From Hirudo medicinalis (taxonomy: Eukaryota; Annelida; Clitellata; Hirudinida; Hirudinidae), in assembly GCA_011800805.1 (NCBI GenBank), contig MPNW01000635.1:126269-139434 (forward strand): DNA of 13,166 nucleotides. Direction: 5' to 3'. The translations under genes were made by a program, and so were the position numbers. The notes under the pieces are model-generated. The model was not told the DNA's origin. It did no database searches and saw only the letters and a list, made by a program, of their open reading frames with translations. Below, in pieces: positions 1-9,500 of the stretch. Position 1 is the first letter of the stretch, and every line of letters starts with the position of its first letter.

Positions 1-62
1 CGCCATGTAACTCCCCCGTAAGTGTGTTATGGATGGCCCCTCATTGCAACTTCTGTTTGTTG

Positions 63-81
63 TTGCGTGGATAACGCAACG
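63..81. repeat. Small perfect hairpin
   Basis: GTTGCGT (63-69) and ACGCAAC (75-81) are perfect inverted repeats around a 5-base loop. This is the only structured element seen in the first 227 bases, which otherwise hold no recognisable coding sequence. A chance hairpin is quite possible. Confidence 0.35.
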
Positions 82-227
82 AAAAACCATTAATTTACAA
101 ACATTCTAATTTCCCACGCAGATATCTTAGGGTATATTTTTTCGAATTAAAGTTTATATGTTTCATCGATCCATTTTTCAAAATCTCTTCAATTTGACAA
201 CTTCTAACGACGATAATTGGTATCTAA

Positions 228-782
228 TTATAAAAAAAAATAATTGGTGAAGCCTAGGAATTTAAATCGGGAATAATGACGTACAATGTATGTCAATTGA
301 CCTCTCAACATTTTCAAACTTATAACAAAAGACAAATATTCTTTTGGTAGAATGTTCAAGATCTTCAAAATCAGAAGGATTTCTGGTAACTTTTGCATAC
401 CACTTTTTCTAAATTCTGCATTGAAGTCATTGAACAAGGTCTTCAACCGTGACAGCTGGATTGTCATCTTTTGATCCATCTCAATGCTAGCAAAGAACTC
501 CATTCCAAAACTATAAAGTTTATCCTCAGAATTTCCATCAAATAATCTCTCCAATTCAAGCCACATCTCTCTTGCCGAACGAAATCTCATCACCACAATA
601 AGATTTTCAATTGACATGTTTGACGTTAGAATATATGAGTGCTGCAACTTCTGCTTTGTCTCTAGTTCACTTCTGAACTGATTAATCGCTTCATCAGCAG
701 CACCGACGGCTGGTTGATCAGGCATATTTAATCGACCATCGATTATTTCGAAAGCATTTTTTACTCCTCGCAGCATGATCAT
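228..782 (-). mobile_element. Ty1/copia-type gag remnant (UBN2-like domain)
   Basis: An open frame of 184 codons on the minus strand resembles the N-terminal gag domain of copia retrotransposons. It reads AFEIIDGRL near the start, then SAREMWLELERLFDG, DKLYSFGMEFF, a stretch like LSRLKTLFNDF, and LPKEYLSFV. This is the usual order: an 'IIDG' segment, 'A+EMW..L...F.G', 'KL....F', a spacing helix, and 'LP..Y..FV'. Family knowledge says this domain forms the capsid of the virus-like particle. The Trp-containing N-terminal segment is missing or unclear. After about residue 155 the similarity fades and the frame stops at 228. No CCHC zinc knuckle, protease, integrase or reverse transcriptase is found on either side, and no LTR is evident. 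I infer a truncated, dead copy. An exon of a domesticated gag-like host gene is a less likely alternative. Confidence 0.6.
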
Positions 783-1405
783 TTTAACACTAATTATATA
801 AAGTTATTTACCTAGTTTTATTTCAAATCAAAATTTTAGTTGAGAGTAATATTCAATAATTGAGTTCTTCAAAGTAAAAAAAATAAACCATTATTCTCGT
901 TACCCGCTATTTTTGGACAAAAAGCAAGGACACTGTTTGGGTTCACAGCTTGCCTCAAGAAACATAACAAAAACATTTACAAAGCCTGTGTAGGCATTTT
1001 AGTCAACAGGACAAAGTTCTAGCTCTGTTGATTTTAAAGCTGATATTTCATACAAGTTTTATTTAGTTAACGTTCAGCATCACGAGCGAATTATCTTGAT
1101 AACTCTCTTAAAAGTTATAATTTAAGAAAGAAAAGATGAATTTTTAAGCAGACTTTTTGATTGAATTTCAAAGCACTCTCTAAGAATAAATAATCAAAGT
1201 TACGTGAAGACAACTTTTTTGTTGCACTGTCCCCAACGCATCATCGACTAATTATAGTCACTCAAAAATCAATCAAGTTTAATTAAGTGAAAATTAAGAA
1301 CGTACCATTTTTGTGATACTTTTCATTAGGTTAATCCAATCTTAACGTTTCTCGATCCAAAGATCGTTGGGACATTTTTTAAGTTTAAGTCAATCGATTC
1401 ACAAG
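783..1405. other. Non-coding 5' flank of the P450 gene
   Basis: About 620 bases of AT-rich sequence separate the gag remnant from the P450 start codon. I see no TATA box at a convincing distance, no further retrotransposon domain and no exon. The promoter and 5' UTR of the P450 presumably lie here but cannot be placed. Confidence 0.5.
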
Positions 1406-2725
1406 ATGATTATTTTCACCACGTCTGTTGCTTTGTTGTCAACAATATTGGCGTTCTCCTATTATTGGCTGTTTGCCAAGAAAAATATGAAAGTCTTCAG
1501 GATTGAAGGATCTTCTCCACTCAAAGAACCACCCTGTCTTCCGTGGATCCCGTATTTTGGATCTCTTCCGTTTCTCCCCTCATTTTCTGAACTGCACACA
1601 TTTTTCGCTGAGAAGTCCAAGGATTATAACGATGTGGCTGGATTCTATCTCATGGATGAGTGAGTTTCTTTTGCTGGTCCACGGCTGGATGATTTCAGTT
1701 TAAGATATTATATTACAATAGTCTTATGAAATAATTATCATATTTTTAATAAATGGTGAGAATACTTTATTTCATTGTTTTGGGTAGTGTAAGCAATTGT
1801 AATAGCATTTGTTAATGGTAATTAGTCCCTTGATTTTGAGTCTTTGAGAGGTAGATGAGCAAATTATAACAGAGTATAATTTAGCCGCAGATCATAATTG
1901 ACAATGACAAAGTCAATTTTTATTGGACTTAAATGTCACAATATACATAGTTAAGAATACCCAATCGCCCAGAAGGTCCATCCAAAGGGATGCATTCCCG
2001 ATAGTGGATGACCTTCAATGTAATTGAATTGTAATTAAAACAACTAACTTAGCATAATAACATTTCATTGAAGGTATTTTATCATACTCAACACCAGAGA
2101 AACAATGCGCGAGGCTTTCGTCAAGAGGAGTCTTGTTTATGCTGATAGACCAGAAAATATTGGAGCCAGCAGGTTTCTTAATCCAAATAATAAGGGTGAT
2201 TAATAAACATGTTTTTCAATATGCAGTGCGAGAGTATATCTTCTTATTTTAAAATAATGCTTATATTTATAAAATATATAGTTACACATATAAAACTCGC
2301 AAGAGTTTCTATAACTAATAGAATAATTAAAATCGCATATATACAATATATGCTATAGATCCCGGTCTTTCAATTTCTCATCTTACCACTTCTTACTTGT
2401 TACTACCATTTCTTCATTCCAGGTATCTTCTTCCATCGTTACAACGAAGACTTCAAGAAGTACCACAAACTCAGTCTGGGAATCATGAAGCAATTTGGCT
2501 TCGGAAACAGGATCATGGAGAAGAGAATCATCGAAGAAGTTCAACAACTTTTGAAAAATCTCGCAAAGTTCAAAGGTTGGTGATATTTTTTTCTTTTTTT
2601 TTTCAAAGAAAGTGTGTCGGCCTGATTATCAAGAATGTTAACTGTTTGAGGGTGAAAGCGAAAGTGATAAATTTTTGCTAGATTATGATTAATATGAAAA
2701 ATTTTTTAAGAATAATTTATTATGA

Positions 2726-2792
<67 letters not shown>

Positions 2793-2826
2793 GTTATTGT
2801 TGTTGCTGTTGCTGTTGCNATTGTTA

Positions 2827-2924
<98 letters not shown>

Positions 2925-5467
2925 TAAGGGATATTTATAATATTATTTATTATTTATTTTTTTGCAACCCTGCAATTATTGATTGATAATTACTGCAGGT
3001 AGACATTTGGTTAGTGATGAATTCAGAATAAATTTGGAAGATGATGGTTTTTTTTGTTATAAATATACATTCAATAATTTTTCTAAATCAAGTTATTAGA
3101 TTATTGTTATTATTATAAATCATTATAAGTTATTGAAAATGTTACTATATCACCGTTATTATAAATAAATACTGTATTCATATTTTTCAAATTATTAATT
3201 GTTAATTTTAACCTTTTAAGGTTTATTGATGAAATATTTTCATTTAGGCGAAGAGTTTTACCCGAATAAGGCCTTCATGAATTATTCGCTCAACGTCATA
3301 TCCGGTCTGCTATTCGGTCAACGTTTCGACGATGATGACCCAAGATTGGATGATTTAATTTCAAACATCAAAGCTTCCTTCGTTGTTGGAGATTTCGTTA
3401 TGATGGATAAGCTGCCTTTCATCAGGTCAGGTTTTTGCTATTGTTATTATTATTATTATTGTTGTTGTTGTTGTTGTTGTTATTATTATTGTTGTTATTA
3501 TTATTACTAGTAATATTATTATTGTTATTATTAATATTATTATTAACATTATTATAATTTATTATTCAATATTGTTGTTGCCGAAAATTATAATTTTTTT
3601 AATTATAACCGATCATAACATTCAATTAACTGGATTACTGTAACTAATGGATAGTTTCGTAGTAGCTGAAGCAACTCTTTAGTTACTGATTTTATTCAAA
3701 TCCTTTAGATACACTCCATACTTAAAACGAAGGGCCAGCAAACTCATAGAAGCCCAAAACGAAATCTTCAAAGTCCTGAAAGAGCAGATGTCCATTTGCA
3801 ATGACGCCTCCAATTATCGACCAAGCTTTATCAAGACTTACTTAGAAGAGGAAGGACCAGTCCATGACAGGGAACAGCTCCTCTATTTCCTTAAGGATCT
3901 GTTCTTGGCTGGATCAGAAACAACGGCATCGACATTGGAGTGGTCCTTAGTCTACTTGGCCAACCATCCGTTAGTGCAGGAAATCATGTGGAAGGAACTG
4001 GACAGCGTTGTCCTGAGCGATGGCATGGTGTCCCTAGACTCCAAGAAGTGCCTGCCTTACTCTGAGGCAGTCATGTGTGAACTCTTCAGGATCAAACCCG
4101 CAGCACCGCTAAGCGTTCCAAGGAGAGTTATGAAGGACACACAGATCTTTGATTATTACATTAAAGCGAACACTCTGGTAATTTATTTGGGAGTTGTAAT
4201 GGTAAATAACGATTAATTAATTATTGCTTGATTGCCTGCCAAATAACTTGAATTTATTGTGGAAAGATCACAGAAAATATAGCACAATTAACATTACTGG
4301 ATATTAATAAACGTCATATTTCGTAAATTATTGGTATTAATAGGTAATGTCGAAATTTTAAAACGCGAATTAGTCGTGTTGTATTATTGTTCAATAAGTT
4401 AAAAAAATGATTTTTCAATTGATTCATTTTCAATCAGGTTATGGCCAACATTCATGCCGCTCACAGCGATGCAGAAGTATGGGGTGACCCTGATGTCTTT
4501 CGCCCAGAAAGATTCATTGAAGAAAGAGGAGAAATCAACGTATCCAGGAAGGAATTACTCGTCACATTCTCCTTGGGTTGGTTACATTTGGTGACATTTC
4601 GCACAATATTTTGTTTAAAATAATTTGGAAATAAGAAGGTTTATGTTACACTAATTAAAAAAAGGATTAAGCCTTTGTTAGTGACGTGACATTGTTAATT
4701 TTATTTTATGTGTTTATTTTATTGCGCGTAGTGGTATGTTTGAGTGATGGGTCTGAATGTTCGTCTGCGTGATGCCGCGCGTTGTTATGATTGGCTGTGG
4801 GTTGCTGTGTCATGCATATTTAATTAGGATGGCTGGCTGAGTTTACATAATCAGACGAGGAGCAGCGCGGACTTCAAGCAACGGACTTTAGTCAAATAAA
4901 TAATAAATACAAAAATAGGGGCGGATCCGAATCCCGTTGCGGGGGCTCCGTCCCGATAATCCAGCTGTGCAGAGGACGTTAGTAAACAATCTTTTTTTTA
5001 AGCGTGAGCGTTAGACAGACACAGCGTGGTGAGAGTGTGGTGAGCGCATGTATGAGGAAGGCAGATTATAGGGTATTGTAGCGAGTTGATTGTTTTGTAG
5101 ATTCCTTCGATCTATTTCGTTTAGTTTGAGACAGGAACCCGATAGTGATAAGGCAAGAACTTGGCGGCCTTTTAAGCTGATTTCAAATACTAGTCTGAAA
5201 AAGTAAAAAAAAATCCAAAATACTGCTTGTGGCTGACAAATGCTGATGTGAAACAAGAACTTTTTCTTAACCTTTCCAGGCAAGCGATTGTGCTGTGGTG
5301 AGATTCTGGCCAAACAGGAACTGTTTTTATCGCTCACGAACTTGGTGAAAAGTTTCGTCATCCTACCCCCGTCTGGTCAAACAGAGATCAAGGTAAAAAA
5401 TGTTGTCGACATCACCTCAAAACCATCTCCTTTCAAAGTCAGGCTGATTGAAAGATGCAAGAATTAA
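1406..5467 (+). CDS. Cytochrome P450, CYP2 clan (7 exons, 500 aa)
   Basis: Microsomal P450 monooxygenase: haem-thiolate oxidation of small lipophilic substrates using NADPH-P450 reductase at the ER. Exons: 1406-1659, 2074-2195, 2423-2575, 3248-3425, 3709-4177, 4438-4576, 5280-5467. They sum to 1503 nt with matching phases, giving 500 residues and a TAA stop, a normal family length. The ATG at 1406 is chosen because it puts a hydrophobic anchor at residues 2-24, followed by KKNMK. Motifs: proline-rich hinge around PPCLPWIP (42-49); YADRP in exon 2; LLFGQRF in exon 4; I-helix AGSETT (303-308); ExxR as ELFR (360-363); PERF (415-418); haem loop FSLGKRLCCGE (436-446), split by the last intron, with Cys443 as the axial ligand. 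The usual C-helix WxxxR reads FKKYH (136-140). The GSLPFLP stretch recalls CYP17/CYP1/CYP2 proteins, so I assign the CYP2 clan but no subfamily. The final exon is easily missed because its frame is open only after the splice. Confidence 0.93.
1972..2016. repeat. Nested imperfect hairpin in P450 intron 1
   Basis: GAAGGTCCATCC (1972-1983) pairs with GGATGACCTTC (2006-2016) with one bulged base. Inside it GGGA (1987-1990) pairs with TCCC (1996-1999). The patch is richer in GC than the surrounding 414-base intron. It could be a remnant of a small inverted-repeat element or a chance fold. The rest of the intron shows nothing recognisable. Confidence 0.4.
2727..2924. repeat. (ATT)n microsatellite with graded interior and one N
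   Basis: A 198-base ATT array lies in P450 intron 3 (2576-3247). Its two ends are nearly pure ATT. The centre (about 2790-2835) passes through GTT to GCT units and back again, with the single ambiguous base at 2819. Long pure ATT or TTA translations across this tract are not proteins. The array length in the assembly may be unreliable around the N. Confidence 0.95.
3439..3569. repeat. Mixed TTA/TTG microsatellite in P450 intron 4
   Basis: Alternating blocks of TTA and TTG repeats occupy about half of the 283-base intron 4 (3426-3708), starting just after the donor at 3426. The tract becomes irregular after about 3510. The frame from exon 4 stays open into the repeat and would encode a Cys/Tyr run, which is an artefact of reading through the donor. 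Confidence 0.9.
4677..5100 (+). repeat. GC-richer LTR-like patch in P450 intron 6
   Basis: This part of the 703-base last intron differs in composition from its surroundings. In order it has an inverted CCAAT motif (ATTGG, near 4790), an AT-rich TATA-like stretch (near 4818), an AATAAA-type cluster (near 4897) and a GGGGGCTCCGTCCCGAT stretch (about 4940-4956). The last recalls a tRNA-Pro-type primer-binding site. This order resembles U3-R-U5 plus PBS of an LTR retrotransposon. GTTAGT occurs at 4677-4682 and 4978-4983, but GTTAG also occurs near 5009, so it is weak evidence for a target-site duplication. No reverse transcriptase or gag follows. It may be a relic of an LTR element, an unrelated repeat, or just a GC-rich intron segment. 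Confidence 0.3.
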
Positions 5468-6579
5468 TACAGAATGGACAAATGTTGTCTAGGAAATAAG
5501 CATTGTAAGATCGTTCTAAATCACAAGTGGTGTGGACGCGTTGTCGAACTTGATCGAATTGCACACAATATTATATTATTATATGATAATATCAATAATT
5601 CGACGCTAGCTCATCCTTATCTTGAAAATGAGCGGATTTACTCATTAGGTGACTTGAACACTGTTTCGTATCGTATCGTAGAGAATGATGTAATGTAATG
5701 TGATGTCATCCAAAATGTCAAAATGAACCAACTAAGCAAAGTTTAAGTAAAACTTGAAATTGACTTGTTAATTGCTTCTCTTCATCAAGTTCCATTGGAA
5801 GATACTTCGCTACAAAAATATTTGGAATCAATATCATTATCAATGCATCTACTTATTTCATGGCTTGGCATTCAATAATTGTGTGTCTTCTTCATTTGCC
5901 AATGAAGCTAAATTTTCAACTTTTGTAATAAACATGTACAAATTGAAGCTTATATTTATAAAAAAATCTGATCATTTCCTATCTTTACTTCTTTTTTCAT
6001 ATTCTGAACTTAATGTTATTAACATTGTGATTGTTCTTATTTATTATTTAAAGTAATAATAATAATAATAATAATAAGTAATATATTATTGATACATATT
6101 TGTAGTCAACATCAGGATGACAATTGAACATCGTAACTTTCGTCTGATCTTGAATGAACTTTCATTCACGACACTAAAGCAGATAAATTCTTAATGAGAA
6201 ACCAATTTATTTCCAAACAACCCAAACCAGAGAAACAAACAGATGAACAAACAAGAAAGTCTTTCAGGAACTTAAACTGAACCGAGTTGTGGCCGTGCCT
6301 GGTTCATTGATGTGTGATTTTATGAAAGATAGAAAAAAAATTGTATGCAAATATTTTGCGTGACAAAATAATGAAATATTAATCAAGTAATTTGATAATA
6401 ATCATGTGCTTCATATAATTAGTACTAAATATTAGTGACTAAATGCTGATGATAATGACTAACGTATGCATTATTAATTAAAATAAATTTAATAATAATA
6501 TAATTATTAACGAACAAAATAATTAACTTTAGCATAAAATTAAATTCAAAGTGATAATCGTGTGGAGAACGGACGTCTG
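5468..6579. other. Intergenic region between convergent genes
   Basis: This stretch holds the 3' ends of both genes. AATAAA at 5927-5932 (+) is a possible P450 poly(A) signal, about 460 bases after the stop. ATTAAA on the minus strand (6488-6493) is a possible GH1 signal about 90 bases after its stop. A short open frame around 5474-5698 (+) has no recognisable domain and is probably chance. Nothing else is seen apart from an (AAT)n run. Confidence 0.5.
6053..6077. repeat. (AAT)n microsatellite
   Basis: About eight AAT units lie in the intergenic region downstream of the P450. Confidence 0.9.
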
Positions 6580-9500
6580 TTAAACGGACGGAAGACCATT
6601 TTTCCTGATGACGTCGGCATAGAACTCTACAGACTTTTTGGCGACCCTCCTTCTTTCGGGGTCTCCCTGGTCCACCCTGAACAACCCGAACTGCTCGCTG
6701 TAACCATTGGACCATTCGAAATTGTCCATCAGACTCCAAATGGTAAAGCCAATGACCCTCACCTTGTCCTGGGTAATCGCTGAGGAGTGAGAAATAAGTG
6801 GTTGTGGTTTAATAAGTTGTTATTAAGTTTCATCGCATAATTACTACTTAAGTGATTAGTGCTAACCTGACTTGCATTACAGACTTTAACTCGTTACACG
6901 GGCGTAAATCGTCCATCGTTTAGCAGTTAATTAATATTCTCGTTCGATTAATTATGTGATTTTCATGAGAATTTCCAGATTAAAAATGAAATTGGTACAA
7001 ACAACGGATTGACGCATTCTTTTTGAATATTCAATCCATTGAACTCACTAATGAGCAGATGTTAAATCTTAAAACTTTGACAAACAACAGAACAATAAAT
7101 AAATTAATTAATTAAATAAAAGACCAATAATAAATTATAACTTATTATTATATGAAATAATTATTCCTAGAATAACATCAAGCAAATACAAATATCATCC
7201 CCACACACATCCAACCAAACAAACCCTCTAAAATGGCCTCCAAGTGTGATCCAAGGTACTCAACCCTCCCGGAAATGTCGTCGAGTCTTCCGTCGGAATC
7301 AGAAAAACCGGTCTCGAGTATGAAGACCGGAGGGTTGCCGTAGTTGTCTTTTATGTAACAAAGGAGCTTTCTTAGACCCCAGGCACTGAATACAGCCAGG
7401 AAGAGGCACCCCTTTAATGGGGAGTTTATTTTTAGATTTGCTTGACATCGTGACTTCAACGTCACCAACTTCAACAATTTTTATATTAAAATTTAGGTTA
7501 TGAGTTATCAACACATTAAGGGTTAGGGCTACCATGTATGTATTGTCCTTATTGTTGCATTATTATCTTATTTATTTTTATTTATTTCATTATCAACTTC
7601 GGTCAAAGGGTAATTCGACCTCTTACATGACCAAGTGAACTCAAGAAATGCACAAATTTGAACGAAAGCATCCAATGGCAGCATTAAACTAAACTAAGCC
7701 CCTGTAGCTCAAAAATAAAAATTAATTACATTTGTTTGTGAACACAATAAAGAAAATAAAGAAATTATTTATTTATTTATTAGGTATTGAGTAGAAACAA
7801 GAATCAGAAGATGAATTTACAACATCAGCAGGCAGGGAATTACACAATCTAACAACTCTTTAAGTTCAGTTACAGAAGAAATTCTTAGTAGTTTCACATC
7901 TGATTTTACCAGTTCTTAGTTTAAAGTTATTATTATTAATATTACTATTAATTATTAATATTATTATTACAAAAATGATCACTTTGAGCAAATTACAAAT
8001 GAGTGCACATCGTGATTAATAACTAACTTATCATTACATTGTTAACGTCATGGTTATACATTCATACAGAATTAAGCCTAATGCTAAGGGGGAAGGTGAA
8101 ATCGATCATGCTGATGACAACAATGATTTTAAAACCTTTTCCAGGTCGGGTCCACCAACTCGTCTGCCTTCGCAAAGCGACTCAAGAAGGATCCACTTTT
8201 GGCAGGTTGGCAATCGTCCTCGACGTCTTTGACCAACCTGCTCGTGTAGTAGTTGAGCCCGAAGAAGTCCAGCGACCCTGGTGACAAAAGCTGGCAATTA
8301 AATATTGAATAATAGCATGTAATAATATCCTACTCATTAGTGTGCTAGGCTCCTAAAAATATGTGTTCATATTTTCTTTGTCATCGTCATCATCGTCGTC
8401 ATCATCATCATCATCCTTTCATTGAACGTTTAGAAGGAAAATGCCATTCAAAATATCACGGATGATCGATTCTTTCGAAAGGTGATGAGTCAAAGTTGAG
8501 ACCTTGTCGATAAACCCATGCTTTATTGAGTTTGTTACGAATTTCGAATGAACCTTCCAGGGAAGAGTTTTAAACGTGAACCAATTTAAATGCAAAACAA
8601 TATGTCATTGTAATAATAGTATCAATTATTATTTTTTTAATTATATTTTATTTTTTATTTTTTTATTTTTTATTATATTTTATTTATTATTATTATTTAA
8701 TAATATCAATTATTATTATTTGTTTTAATTATATTTTATTTATTATTAATAATAATTGATATTATAATTTGTTGTATCATGCATTCGTGATACTACCCAA
8801 ATGAATTATTTTTCATGCATGCACTTTTTAAAATATTCAGCGCATAATATGCGGAATAGAATATTTGCCATCAAAACTCAAATCAAAAGAGCAAATCTCA
8901 CCAAAATATGTCACCACCATCTAAAAATCTTCACTTGCAACGAATTATTCAACCATTCAAATGTAGTTAATTTAAATAGTGCCATATGCATAGCATCAGA
9001 GGCGCTCTTTGTTAACCATTTATATAGAGCTCCTTCCCAAGGACGCTTGCGGCAGTGCAGGCTGGGTTTCGAACACGACACATTACCACTGTTGCCATTA
9101 CTGCCGTAACGCAGGAACGCAACCCATTCGGCCAACCTGCACGCCAAATATATTATTCAACCATTCGACCACATCTGCAACCAATGTAATAAGTTAACAA
9201 ACATCCGCTGATGCAACCAATAACAAACATCAAGACGACATCGGACAGCCGATCGTCCCAGGCTCACCTTTGTTTCTGATCTTTTCCTCTGCACTGAACT
9301 CTGGCATGAACATGTGGCCAGGAATGACCCCAAGTCTTTTGAGAGCTTCAAATCTCTCCTTCACAAAGCCCGAGTAGTCCCCATCGCTGCAGATAGGGTT
9401 GCAGAAAAGACCGAGTCTCGACATCATGAGTCGCTTCGAAGCCTCGCCGTCCTCGGGGGCGTCGGTGAACGGTTCAGCCCAGTCACTATGGCCGGCCAAA

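Noticed and set aside
1367..1405. Upstream TTG start for the P450
   Set aside because: Animal genes rarely start at TTG, and the ATG at 1406 places the membrane anchor directly at the N-terminus.
2685..2940. Long Ile-, Leu- or Val-only open frames
   Set aside because: They are translations of the ATT microsatellite within P450 intron 3 and are not protein genes.
5011..5361. Minus-strand frame over the last P450 exon
   Set aside because: It is antisense to the haem-binding exon and has no recognisable domain.
5474..5698. Short plus-strand frame after the P450
   Set aside because: No domain, signal peptide or splice context is visible. It starts 7 bases after the P450 stop and is probably 3' UTR sequence.
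6425..6783. Further open frames over the last GH1 exon
   Set aside because: They are other-frame shadows of the exon that encodes WSLMDNFEW.
9064..9145. A functional tRNA gene
   Set aside because: The acceptor stem pairs but the T-stem does not, the A-to-B spacing is too long, and target-site duplications mark it as a SINE.
8911..9147. Open frames on both strands across the SINE
   Set aside because: They lie within the tRNA-derived insert and show no domain. The repeat explains the sequence.
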